In this document: positions 9,363-20,050 of the stretch, piece after piece
Layout of the letters: every line of letters begins with the position of its first letter
How positions within the stretch are numbered: position 1 is the stretch's first letter
From: Prorocentrum cordatum
Taxonomy: Eukaryota; Sar; Dinophyceae; Prorocentrales; Prorocentraceae
DNA length: 64,000 nt
Direction of reading: 5' to 3'
Assembly (NCBI GenBank): GCA_963575745.1
Contig: CAUYUJ010000869.1
Location: 308,501 to 372,500, forward strand
Program-made: the position numbers and the translations under genes
The notes under the pieces: model-generated
Told to the model about the DNA's origin: nothing
Databases searched by the model: none
What the model saw: only the letters and a program-made list of their open reading frames with translations

Positions 9363-12300
9363 TTGGACGTTTTCCATGCAGCGCAAACACACCAGGTGAC
9401 CCACGAAGGGGTGGGTCACCAAAACACTGGTTGAGAGAAACAAATCGCTTCACCTGCATCCTGGGCCTCGTCATGAGGCGACGCACTGCCACTCAATATG
9501 TTTGCCATGCGGCGCAAGCACACCAGGTGACCCACGAAAGGGGTGGGTCACCAGAAAAGTGGTTGAGAAAAACCAATGGTCTCACTTGCATTCTGGGCCT
9601 CAACATGAGGCGAAACATTGCCACTCAATACGGTTTGCCGTGCGGCGCAAGCACACCAGGTGACCCACGAAGGGGTGGGTCACCAGGAAACTGATTGAGA
9701 AAACCAACTGTTTCACTTGCATTCTGGGCCTCAACATGAGGCGACGCATTGCCACTTAATACGTTTTCCATACGGCGCAAGCACACCAGGTGACCCACGA
9801 AGGACCCACCAGAAAACTGGTTGAGAAAAACAAAATATTTCACTTGCAGTCCGGGCCTCAGCATGAGGCGAGGCATTGCCACCTAATACGTTTTCCATTC
9901 GGCGCAAGCACACCAGGTGACCCACGAAACGGGTGGGTCACCAGAAAACTGGTTTAGAAAAACCCATTCTTTCACTTGCGTCCTGGGCATTGCCACTGAA
10001 TGCGTTTTCCATACGACGCAAGCACACCAGATGACCCACGAAGGGGTGGGTCACCAAACAACTGGTTGAGAGAAACAATTTGTTTCACTTGCATTCTGGG
10101 CCTCAACATGAGGCGATGCATTGCCACTCAGTACGTTTTCCATACGGCGCAAGCAAACCGGGTGACCCACCAAGGGGTGGGCCACCAGACAACTGGCTGA
10201 GAAAAACAATGTGTTTCACTTGCGTTCTGGGCCTCAACATGAGGCGACGCATTGCCACTCAATACGTTTTCCATACGGCGCAAGCATTCCAGGGGACCCA
10301 CGAAGGGGTGGGTCACCAGAGAACTGGTTGGGAAAAACAAATTGTTTCACCTGCATCCTGGGCCTCGTCATGAGGCGACGCACTGCCACTCTGTATGTTT
10401 GCCATACGGCGCAAGCACACCAGGTGACCCACGAAGGGGTGGGTCACAAGACAGCTGGTTGAGAAGAACCAGCTGTTTCACTGGCATTCTGGGCCTCAAC
10501 ACGAGGCGAGGCACTGCCACTCAATACGTTTACCATACGGCGCAAGCCCACCGGGTGACCCACGGAGGGGTGGGTCACTAGAAAATTGGTCGAGAAAAAC
10601 CAATGGTCTCACTTGCATTCTGGGCCTCAACATGAGGCGAAACATTGCCACTCAATACGTTTTCGCTACGGCGCAAGCACACCAGGTGACCCACGGAGGG
10701 GTGGGTCACCAGACAAGTGGTTGACAGAAACAAGTTGTTTCACTTGCATTCTGGGCCTCAACATGAGGCGAGGCATTGCCACTCAATACGTTTTCCATGC
10801 GGCGCAAGCACACCAGGTGACCCACGAAGGGGTGGGTCACCAGAAAACTGGTTGAGAAAAACAGATTGTTTCACTTGCGTTCTGGGCCTCAACATGAGGC
10901 GACGCACTACCACTCAATACGTTTCCCATACGGCGTAAGCACACCAGGTGACCCACGAAGGGGTGGGTCACCAGACAAGTGGTTGAGAAAAAAACCCACT
11001 TGCATTCTGGGCCTCAACATGAGGCGATGCATTGCCACTCAATGCGTTTTCAATGCAGCGCAAACACACCAGGTGACCCACGAAGAGGTGGGTCACCAGA
11101 GAACTGGTTGAAAAAAACAAATTGTTTCAATTGCACTCTGGGCCTCAACATGAGGCGACGCATTGCCACTCAAGATGTTTGCCATACGGCGCAAGCACAC
11201 CGGGTGACCCACGAAGGGGTGGGTCACCAGACAACTGGTTGAGAATAACCAAAGGCTTCACTTGCATTCTGGGCCTCAACATGAGGCGATGCATTGCCAC
11301 TCAATACGTTTTCCATACGGCGCAAGCACACCAGGGGGCCCACGAAGGGGTGGGTCACAAGACAGCTGGTTGAGAAAAATAAATTGTTTCACCTGCATCT
11401 TGGGCCTCGTCATGAGGCGACGCGCTGCCACTCAAGATGTTTGCCATGCGGCGCAAGCACACCAGGTGACCCACGAAGGGGTGGGTCACCAGAAAACTTG
11501 TTGAGAAAAACCAATTGGTTCAATTGCATTCTGGGCCTCAACATGAGACGAAGCACTGCCACTCAATACGTTTTCCATGAGGCGCAAGCACACCAGGTGA
11601 CCCACGAAGGGGTGGGTCACCAGAAAACTGGTTGAGAAAAACAAATTGTTTATCTTGCATTCTGGGCCTCAACATGAGGCGAGGCACTGCCATTCAATGC
11701 GTTTTCGATACGGCGCAAGCGCACCTGGTGACCCACGAAGGGGTGGGTCACCAGACAACTGGTTGAGAATAACCAATTGCTTCACTTGCATTCTGGGCCT
11801 CAACATGATGGGATGCATTGCCACTCAGTGCGTTTTCCATGCGGCGCAAGCACACAAGGTGACCCACGAAGGGGTGGGACACCAAAAAACTGGTTGAGAA
11901 AAACAAAATATTTCACTTGCAGTCCGGGCCTCAGCATGAGGCGAGGCACTGCCACCTAATACGTTTTCCATTCGGCGCAAGCACACCAAGTGACCCACGA
12001 AGGGGTGGGTCACCAGAAAACTGGTTGAGAAAAACCAGTTGTTTCACTTGCATTCTGAGCCTCAACATGAGACGAAACACTGCCACTCAATACGTTTTCC
12101 ATGCGGCGCAAGCACACCAGGTGACCCACGAAGGGGTGGGTCACCAGAAAACTGGTTGAGAAAAACCAACTGTTTCATTTGCATTCTGGGCTTCAACATG
12201 AGACGAAGCACTGCCACTCAATACGTTTGCCATACGGCGCAAGCACACCAGGTGACCCACGAAGGGGTGGGTCACCAGCAACTGGTTGAGAAAAATCAGC

Positions 12301-13460
12301 TGTTTCACTTGCATACTGGGCATGAGCATGAGGCGACGCACTGCCACCTAATACGTTTTCCATACGTTCCATACGGCGCAAGCACACCAGGTGACCCACG
12401 AAGGGGTGGGTCACCAGAAAACTGGTTGAGAAAAATAAATTGTTTCACTTGCATTCTGGGCCGTAGCATGAGGCGACGCATTGCCATTCAATGCGTTTTC
12501 CATGCAGCGCAAACACACCAGGTGACCCACGAAGAGGTGGGTCACCAGAGAACTGGTTGAGAACAAACAACTGTTTCACTTGCATTCTGGGCCTCGTCAT
12601 GAGGCGACGCACTGCCACTCAATACGTTTACCATGCGGCGCAAGCGCACCAGGTGACCCACGAAGGGGTGGGTCACCAGAAAACTGGTTGAGAAAAACAA
12701 ATTGTTTCACCTGCATCCTGGGCGTCGTCATGTGGCGATGCACTGCCACTCAATACGTTTTCCATGCGGCGCAAGCAAACCGGGTGACCCACGAAGGGGT
12801 GGGTCACCAGAAAACTGGTTGAGAAAAACAAATTGTTTCACTTGCATTTTGGGCCTCGTCATGAGGCGATGCGCTGCCATTCAATACGTCAGGTGACCCA
12901 CGAAGGGGTGGGTCACCAGAAAACTGGTTGAGAAAAACCAACTGTTTCACTTGCATTCTGGGCCGCAACATGAGGCGATGCATTGCCACTCGATGCGTTT
13001 TCAATACGGCGAAACACACACCAGGTGACCCACGAAGGGGTGGGTCACCAGAAAACTGGTTAAGAAAAACCAGTTGTTTCACTTGCATTCTGGGCCTCAA
13101 CATGAGGCGACGCACTGCCACTCAATATTTTTGCCATACGGCGCAAGCGCACCAGGTGACCCACGAAGGGGTGGGTCACCAGAAAACTGGTTTGGAAAAA
13201 CCAATTGCTTCACTTGCATTCTGGGCCTCAACATGAGGCGATGCATTGCCACTCAATGCGTTTTCCATGCGGCGCAAGCACACCAGGTGACCCACGAAGG
13301 GGTGGGTCACCAGAAACCTTGTTGAGAAAAACAAATTGTTTCACCTGCATCCTGGGCCTCGTCATGTGGCGACGCACTGCCACTCAATATATTTGCCATA
13401 CGGCGCAAGCACACCAGGTGACCCACGAAGGGGTGGGTCACCAGAAAACTGGTTGAGAAA
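9363..13460 (+). repeat. 131-bp satellite array, main part (about 32 units)
   Basis: About 32 head-to-tail units averaging 130 bp. Each has a conserved block with inverted arms GGTGACCCAC and GTGGGTCACC around a 6-base loop, then CTGGTTGAGAAAAAC, a TTTCACTTGCATTCTGGG block, a CAACATGAGGCGA block and CACTCAATACGTTTTCC. Two variants differ at the middle block (TGCATTCTGGGCCTCAAC versus TGCATCCTGGGCCTCGTC); the second appears near 9455, 10365, 11403, 12590, 12720, 12850 and 13350. Some units carry deletions (9800, 9990, 12885). Open frames through the array are repeat translations without conservation of frame. Confidence 0.95.
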
Positions 13461-14243
13461 TTATCCTGGCGAAAGACCCAACCATATGCAGTGGTGAATG
13501 CCGCAATTGTGAGTACCTTCTTCGGTGGCGATCCATGCGGGGCCACGAACAGCATGAGAGGCATGCCGAAATATGGCGGGGTACACAACGCAAAGGAATA
13601 CGATAGGTCAGATTACGAAAGAATGAACGCGGGTGAGCCAGAGAGAGTCTGAGTGTGAATGGGTATGCGTGGGAGTGAATATATGTGCATGAGTGCGATC
13701 TTGGCTACGCCTAGTGTAAATGTACATGAGTGTGAATGGCTCGAGCATGCCTGTCTGAACACTTGTGACACTGGGCGTGGCCGCCGTAGGCAACTTCCGC
13801 GGGAACCCCGACGGCAGCGCCCGCGACTTGCGACGCCCATGTCGGCACGCCCCTCACGGGGATCGCACCCGCTTCCGTCCCTTCTTTTCCCCCCTCTTTG
13901 CCTGCGCGCTCCAAAAAACCAAAGCTGCGGGCGCAGAGCAGCGCGGAGTTCCCGCGACGCGCGCAGGTCGCCGCGGAGGGGTCCCAGCGACGCGCGCAGG
14001 TCGTCCGCTGCGCGGAGCACAGAGAGCTAGCCGGCCGGCTGATTGCGGGCCAGGCTCCGGCCGCTGGGCAGAGCGACGACGGGCGAGCGAAGCGCTGAGC
14101 AGAGCGCCGCGCGGAATCCCCGCGACGCGCGCCGGTCGCCCCGAGAGGGTCCCAGCGACGCGCGCGGGTCGTCCGCGGCGCGAGGCCGAACAATTATGCG
14201 GGCAGTCGAGAGAAGGCGCGGCTCGGGGGGGGCGCTCCTCAGG

Positions 14244-14525
14244 TCAGGCCTCGCGGATAAACTCGGTGAAGCCGAGCTCCCTGGCGAGGGCCGTCGCCTC
14301 CCTCCTGCACCGCTTCGTGCGCGCTGCAAACTGCTCCAGCTGCTTTCGCAGGCCCTCCGGCGGTCCTGCCAGGAAGAACTCGATGCGCGGCGCCCGCATG
14401 AGCAGGAGGTCCTCGTGGCGCGTGGCGCGCGAGAGCAGCACATAGAGCTCCAGCCACCAGTCGTCGTCCTCCTTCTTGCCGTTCCCGACCTCGTGGCGGC
14501 CGCAGTCCAGGATCACACCTGGGCG
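14244..14525 (-). pseudogene. C-terminal fragment of a superfamily 1 DNA helicase
   Basis: About 94 residues from VILDCGRHEV to the terminal FTEFIREA, with TGA at 14244-14246. The core WWLELYVLLSRATRHEDLL matches the last helicase motif of PIF1/RecD/UvrD-like enzymes (Y-V-x-L-S-R-x-x). It is followed by the hydrophobic RAPRIEFFLAGPP segment and a basic helix. Upstream motifs (Walker A, DEAD-like) are absent and the frame degenerates beyond about 14525 into the 89-bp satellite. This may be a terminal exon or a truncated copy. Composition and uninterrupted frame support real coding origin. It lies inside the insert that splits the satellite, so it may have been carried in with it. Confidence 0.5.
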
Positions 14526-14692
14526 ACTCGGCCGAGGGAGCAGTGCGCCGGGCAGCCGACGGCCCAGGGCGAGAGTCCACAGGACCGAGGTCTGGCCGCG
14601 GACTGCTCGCGCCCCGGAGGTCTGGCCGTCCCCGGAGCGCCGTTCCCCCGCCCCGTCGCCTTCGCGCATGGTGCGCCCCGCCCCGTCGCCTT

Positions 14693-15285
14693 CGGGGCCA
14701 CGAAACGTGTGAGGGGTGTGCCAAAAAGGGGCGGTGGCGCCATGCGAGCTGCGCCACTTGAACCTCAGGTGGAGCTCCCTGAGGGGCCACGAAATCTGTG
14801 AGGGGTGTGCCAAAATGGGGCGGTGGCGCCATGCGAGCTGCGCCACTTGGAGCGTAAATAGAGCTCCCTATGGGGCCACGAAGCGTGTGAGGGGTGTGCC
14901 AAAAAGGGGGGGTGGCGCCATGCGAGCTGCGCCACGTAGACCTTAGGTGGAGCTCCCTATGGGGCCACGAAACGTGTGAGGAGTGTGCCAAAAGGAGCTC
15001 CCTGAGGGGCCACGAAATCTGTGAGGGGTGTGCCAAATGGGGCGGTGGCGCCATGCGAGCTGCGCCACTTGGACCGTAGATGGAGCTCCCTATGGGGCCA
15101 CGAAGCGTGTGAGGGGTGTGCCAAAATGCGGCGGTGGCGCCATGCGAGCTGCGCCACTTGGACCTTAGGTGGAGCTCCCTATGGGGCCACGAAACGTGTG
15201 AGGGGTGTGCCAAAATGGGTGTGCGGGACGCATGCGGGCACACCCACTAGGACCTTCGGTGGAGCTCCGTATGGGGCCACGAAGC
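14693..15285 (+). repeat. 89-bp stem-loop satellite (about 7 units)
   Basis: Units of 86-91 bp begin GGGGCCACGAAACGTGTGAG, continue GGGTGTGCCAAAA, and contain arms GTGGCGC and GCGCCAC around a 10-base loop (CATGCGAGCT), ending TGGAGCTCCCTATG. One unit near 14960-15005 is cut short. Like the 131-bp satellite it has one hairpin per unit. Confidence 0.9.
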
Positions 15286-15460
15286 GCGCGATGATGGCGA
15301 CGAGGACAACGATGATGGTGATGACGACGATGATGGTGATGATGACGATGATGGTTATGATGGCGGCCATGATGTTGATGCTGATGACGATGATGCTGAT
15401 AATGATGATGATAATGATGATGATGATGACGATGATGACGATGAGGATGATAGGAGGGGA
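15286..15460 (+). repeat. (GAT)n block
   Basis: GATGAT/GACGAT triplets; this is the only large block in the window with the GAT strand on top. It lies at the right end of the insert in the satellite. Confidence 0.9.
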
Positions 15461-15536
15461 GAGGAGGCGGAGGAGGAGAGGAGGAAGGAGACGCGGGGCA
15501 CCGTCTCTTCAAAACGAGGACCCAACACCACAGGAT

Positions 15537-15881
15537 GGTTGGGAAAAACAGTTGTTTCACTTGCACTCTGGGCCGCAACATGAGGCGATGCATTGCCACT
15601 CAATACGTTTGCCAAACGGCGCAAGCACACCTGGTGACCCACGAAGGGGTGGGTCATCAGAAAACTGGTTGACAGAAACCCATTGTTTCACTTGCATTTT
15701 GGGCCTCAACATGAGGCGGCGCACTGCCACTCAATGCGTTTTCGATACGGCGCAAGCACACCAGGTGACCCACGAAGGGGGGGGTCACCAGAAAACTGGT
15801 TGAGAAAAAAACAACTGTTTCACTTGCATTCTGGGCCTCAACATGAGGCGATACATTGCCACTCAATACGTTTTCCATACG
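15537..15881 (+). repeat. 131-bp satellite array, right part (about 2.7 units)
   Basis: Continuation of the array after the insert, in the same orientation and unit phase. It ends within CGTTTTCCATACG, where the boundary motif at 15882 begins. Confidence 0.92.
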
Positions 15882-16095
15882 GCGCCCTCCGAAGAATCCA
15901 AGATGACTGCCACCGAAACATGTACGGACATGCGGCGCCGAACGGTGCCGGGCCATGTCCGAGACATGGCCCGGCACCCTCCGAGGAATCCAAGGTGGCA
16001 GCCATCTGGATTCCAGATACCAGATGGTGTCCAAAATGCGGCGCCGAGACATGCCCCTGGCGCCCTCCGAGGAATCCAAGATGACTGCCACCTGG
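15882..16095 (+). repeat. Right boundary motif and its tandem copies
   Basis: Copies of the GCGCCCTCCGAGGAATCC motif occur at 15882-15914, about 15976-16006 and 16060-16092, separated by sequence with ATGGCCCGGC or GCGGCGCCGA elements, giving a loose unit of about 90 bp. The same motif marks the left end of the satellite at 9331-9362. Confidence 0.7.
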
Positions 16096-16099
16096 CCCA

Positions 16100-16260
16100 A
16101 ACAGGCCACCAGGGCCGCCAAGATTGCCCAAGACCGATTCAAGACGGCCCAAGACGCAAGACGACCTAAGATGGCCTCGAGACGGCCCAAGCGGCTTCCC
16201 AAAACGGCCCGACACAGCTCCAAGAGGGCGTCCAGGGAGGAATCCTCCAGGACGGGGCTC
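16100..16260 (+). repeat. CAAGAGGCC-family minisatellite, block 2
   Basis: Short stretch of CAAGA(N)GGCC units, followed by a few GAATCC-type units to about 16325. Confidence 0.7.
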
Positions 16261-16354
16261 CAGAAACCAGCAGAATCCATCAGAATCCGTCAGGGCCCCT
16301 AAGATTCCTGGGGGGTCCTGGGCAAATCCAGGGGGTATGCTTCCAATTTGGGGG

Positions 16355-16465
16355 TGCTGCCGCAATTTGAAATTATTATTATTCTGGGCGCCTGCGGCGG
16401 AGTTTGGAGGGATGGAGGGTCGGATTTTAATTTGAAAAAAATTCCCAATAATATTTGCGAAACAA
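16355..16465. other. AT-rich spacer
   Basis: Contains TTGAAATTATTATTATTCTG, which resembles the spacer at 6750-7000. No gene seen. Confidence 0.5.
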
Positions 16466-16524
16466 ATTCGCAAGGACCCCGGTACATGTACGCGAGCGCC
16501 CCGTCATGTATTGATGTTCTCGGC

Positions 16525-16530
16525 ATCACC

Positions 16531-16564
<34 letters not shown>

Positions 16565-16580
16565 TCATCATCACCACCAC

Positions 16581-16621
<41 letters not shown>

Positions 16622-16985
16622 CCATCATGATCATCACCATCACCATCATCAGCATCAGCATCAGCATAATCATCAGCATCATCATCGTCATCATCATCAT
16701 CGTCATCGTCGTCGTCATCATCATCAGCATCATCATCAGCAGCATACCAGCATCAACAACGGCATGATCATCGTCAGCAGCGTTAGGCTCAGTATCATCA
16801 TCATCGTCATCAGCAGCATCATCATAGTCATCATCATCGTCGTCCTTACTATCAGCAACGCCATCAGCATCAAGGTCAATATCGCCATCATCATCATCAT
16901 CAACTGCATCCTCCTCATCATCATCATCGTCGACGTCGTCGTCGTCGTCCTTATCGTCGTCACCGTCATCTTCGTCATCTGTTCT
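16525..16985 (+). repeat. (CAT)n block 4
   Basis: About 460 bp of CAT/CAC/CAG/CGT triplets. Non-coding repeat. Confidence 0.9.
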
Positions 16986-17224
16986 CATTCTCCTCTTCGT
17001 TCTGCCGCCCCCCGCCCCTCTCCCGCCCATCTCTTCCTTCCCCGCCCCCCTTCCTCCTCCTCCTCCTCCTCCTCCTCCCCTGACCCCTGAACTCCACTGC
17101 CGAATCGTTGGCTGCGTGTGCCACTCCACTTCGCCGCCCGTTCGTGGCGAGAGAATCCCGCGCGCCCGCCGAACACGCCGCGAACTCGCTATAGCCAGAA
17201 TCACACATCCTCATCTGCCTCCTC

Positions 17225-17271
17225 CTCCTCCTTCTCCTCCTCCTCATCCTCCTAGTCAACAGCATCATCAT

Positions 17272-17312
<41 letters not shown>

Positions 17313-17858
17313 TCAGCATCACCATCATTATCATCATCAGCATCAGCATCATCAGCATCAGCATCAGCATCAGCATCAGCATCAGCATCAGCATCAACAT
17401 CATCCTCATGATCATCATCACCGTCGTCAACATCACCATCAGCATCATCACCATCATCAACGTCATCCTTGTCATCACCATCATAATCATCATTCGCGTC
17501 ATCATCATCATCATCATCATCCTCATCATCGGCATCATCGTCCTTATCATCATTCTTAGCCTCATTATCATCCTCATCCACATCCTGTCCTCCTACACAT
17601 GATCGCCCTCCTCCCCCTCCACCTTCTTGCCTACATCATCGCTTCATCAGCATCACCACCACCATCAGCAGCAGCAGCAGCACCGCCATCATCATCATCA
17701 TCATCACCATCATCAGCAGCAGCATCGGCATCACCATCATCATCACTACCACCACCATCAGTCAGCATCGCCATCACCATCAGCAGCATCGGCAGCATCA
17801 CCATGATCATCATCACCATCATCACCATCGTCATCATCAACATCACCATGACCATCAC

Positions 17859-17924
<66 letters not shown>

Positions 17925-18060
17925 ATTCAGCGACATCATCATCACCATCATCAGCATCATCATCATCATCAGCAGCATCATCGTCGTCATGGTCGTCGTC
18001 ATATAACCATTGTCATCATCCTCGTCAGCTTCCTCAGCATCATGATCATAGTCATCCTCT
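17225..18060 (+). repeat. (CAT)n block 5
   Basis: About 830 bp of CAT triplets with CAGCAT sub-repeats (17335-17400), a CAG run near 17290 and a long nearly pure CAT run near 17850-17920. A short non-repeat stretch (about 17580-17635) splits it. Confidence 0.9.
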
Positions 18061-18224
18061 CCTGCTCCACTCCTTCTTCAGCACACGCGCGTCATCGCGA
18101 GAGCCACAAGGCCCTCCGAATCGGGCGGCTCCGAGATGGTAAGCCCGGGACCGCACAAGCGGCAGGTCTGGGACCTCGCGCGGCCGCCAGTCGCTTCGCC
18201 AGCTCTCCATCATAGAGAAAAAAA

Positions 18225-18355
18225 GAGAGTGAGAGAGAGAGAGTGTGTGAGAGCGAAAGTGAGAGTGTCAGAGAGAACAGATGAAATAATGGAGGACGTG
18301 GAGGAGAAGGGCAGGAGGAGGAGAAGTGAAGAGGAGAAGGTTCAGGAAAAATAGG
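18225..18355 (+). repeat. GA-rich low-complexity tract
   Basis: AGAGAGTG and GAGGAGAAG units. From 18360 to about 18870 I see only GA- and CT-rich sequence without a gene, including a CT dinucleotide run near 18773-18790. Confidence 0.7.
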
Positions 18356-18867
18356 AGAGTGGAGGAGAACAGGGACGGAGGAGAAGGATGAGGAGGCACG
18401 GACTCGGACGCAGGCGATTCTAACGCCTACGGCGCTAAGGCTCTAGAATCACCCGGCGGGAAGAGGAGGGGAAAAAGGAGAAAGAACGAGGAACATGGAG
18501 GAGAAGAAATGTTTCGGTGGGTTGCGGGGGCGTTTAGAAGTGTCCCAAGAATTGTATGCATCCTCCGTCCAGATCTAAGGAACTGTTCCCCATCCGTCCC
18601 TCTTTTCCTCGCTGCCTCTCGTCATGCGCACCTCCGCTTTCCATATTCCCTCGCCCTCTCCCTTCTCTGTTCCTGTTACGACGCATACTCCAGCACCTCT
18701 CTCCATCATTCCCTCGCTGCTCCGCCCTCCTCGACCATTTGACCTTGTCCCTCTCCTCCTCCACCCCTTATTCTCTCTCTCTCTCTCTATCTATCCCTGC
18801 CCTCCGCCTCCGCCAGCCCGCACGAACAGCGAAGGCGTTAACGGAACCTTGCCGCCAGGGGGTTACG

Positions 18868-18985
18868 GCGAGGGCATCAGGTAAGGAACCCTTACATCAG
18901 AAATCCAGAGTGTGGAAGCCAGTAAAGCACCAATTGAGACTTGCCATATGGACATCACCGCCGCCCTCATCATCCGTCACCATGC
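18868..18985 (+). repeat. Dispersed repeat, copy 1 (partner at 49415)
   Basis: Shares ordered blocks with 49415-49508: TAAGGAACCC, then GAAGCCAGT, GCACCAATT or GCACGCCAATT, CTTGCCAT or CTTGGCCATGG, and GCCGCCCTCATCA. The two copies are about 30 kb apart, have the same orientation and are diverged. No open frame is shared, so this may be a short non-autonomous element. Confidence 0.55.
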
Positions 18986-19139
18986 CTCTGGGTACGGAAT
19001 GGGCGTGACATCAAGTCCTTTCCCTCATGCTCTAAGATTCAATCCCCACTCTTGAGGAGTCTCTGAAGGGCCCGAACCCCAAAGTCACAGGTTCCCCGGG
19101 GCTTGTCGCAGTTCCCCGCGGCTTGTTGCATGACATTTG

Positions 19140-19265
19140 GGGGCCCCGTAGGGCTCCAAGACGAGCCAAAAGAACTCCGAGAGGCCCCCGAAATGGTTCA
19201 AGAGGCCCCGAATCGCTGAACGATCGCTCCATGACGCTCAAGATGGCCCCAAGATGGCCCGAGAG
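19140..19265 (+). repeat. CAAGAGGCC-family minisatellite, left flank of the copia element
   Basis: Degenerate CAAGA(N)GGCC units run up to the left LTR. The same family continues from 25170, to the right of the element, so the element was inserted into this repeat. Confidence 0.75.
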
Positions 19266-19421
19266 TCCGAGAGCCCAAAATGGGCGGCAGTATCTGCGGG
19301 AGGCGGGAGGTATCTGATCTCACAACCGAAACCTTTTTCTCGAGCCTCGCGAGGGGCTGCGGAGCGCAGCAAATCATATCCTTCTGAAACATTATCAGGC
19401 TAGGAGGCGATATGACACGCA
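19266..19421 (-). repeat. 3' LTR of the copia element
   Basis: 156 bp, about 95% identical to 25020-25169 outside a 7-base tandem duplication of GCGGGAG. Its inner edge touches the purine tract at 19422-19430. Confidence 0.88.
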
Positions 19422-19430
19422 CTCCTCCTC
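19422..19430 (-). promoter_or_regulatory. Polypurine tract
   Basis: GAGGAGGAG on the minus strand directly precedes the 3' LTR, the position of the plus-strand DNA primer. Confidence 0.7.
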
Positions 19431-19634
19431 GGCAGATGTCGCAAACCGACAACTGATGGAAACGCGAAATCGCGCTCCAGCCCACACGGTATTATATCTC
19501 GATTAGCAACCTGCTGCGGGCTATGGTCGGCGTCCCGACGTCTGGCCCTAACAGGTCGGTTTCAGCAAATAGAAACCCTGTTCTCTTCACGGCTTCGAGC
19601 TGCACGATTCTGGGCTACGCTCTGCACGTGGAAA

Positions 19635-20050
19635 TCAACGAAGCATAGCAATCACTGTGAAACGCACAGCTGCTGCAACCTCACTGCGCCCATGCCTTGG
19701 CAAGCCCCTCGCGATCTCCACGGTCACGGGCAGTCTCTTCACAAGCTCGTGATGACGAGCGGGATCCAGAGCCTTCGTCATCAAATCCACTACGTTATCT
19801 GCCGTCGGCACCTTCGCGGTGCGCACTGCTTTCTCGGCCACTTTCTCCTGCGACCACAGGTACTTCACGTCCGGGTGTCTGATTCGTCCGACACCCAGCC
19901 TCGAACATATCCCGATGGCGGCGGTGCTGTCACCACACACCTTCACCGTCATCTTGATGCCCATCTCCTCGAACAGGTTCTTCGCGGAGATCCCCCGCGC
20001 AGCGCCGTTAGTCATCTCCACATACTCAGCTTCTCCACTGCTCAGCGCAC
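19635..20050 (-). pseudogene. C-terminal RNase H of the copia polyprotein
   Basis: Continues the RNase H after the frameshift: SSGEAEY (20022-20042, with the catalytic Glu), the DSTAAIGI segment with the catalytic Asp, the HPDVKYLW block, and NVVDLMTKALDP near the C-terminus. These are hallmark motifs of copia RNase H. It ends about 210 bases before the purine tract. Confidence 0.75.

Larger units (their letters stand above)
13461..15536. other. 2.08-kb segment interrupting the satellite
   Basis: The left array stops after GGTTGAGAAA (13451-13460) and the right array resumes with GGTTGGGAAA (15537-15546), the same point of the unit. The interruption is therefore an insertion with about 10 bases of matching target sequence on each side. 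From left to right it holds unassigned sequence, a duplicated CGCGACGCGCG-rich motif (about 13950-14000 and 14120-14175), a minus-strand helicase fragment, an 89-bp satellite, a GAT microsatellite and a purine-rich end. I see no terminal inverted repeats or recombinase gene, so the mode of insertion is open. Confidence 0.6.

Noticed and set aside
9363-13460. 131-bp array as a CRISPR array
   Set aside because: Units are continuous and similar along their whole length. There are no unique spacers of constant size, no leader and no cas genes.
9363-13460. Open frames of 60-170 codons through the satellite as a repeat protein
   Set aside because: Unit length is not a multiple of three and varies, so the frame changes from unit to unit with frequent stops.
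13461-15536. Insert in the satellite as a complete Helitron
   Set aside because: It contains a helicase-like C-terminus, but I see no Rep motif, no 3' CTRR end with a hairpin at 15536 and a matching stretch of about 10 bp at the target, which Helitrons do not make.
18421-18458. Inverted repeat GATTCTA ... TAGAATC as a terminator or attachment site
   Set aside because: A 7-base dyad with a 20-base loop is expected by chance at this scale and has no adjacent gene.
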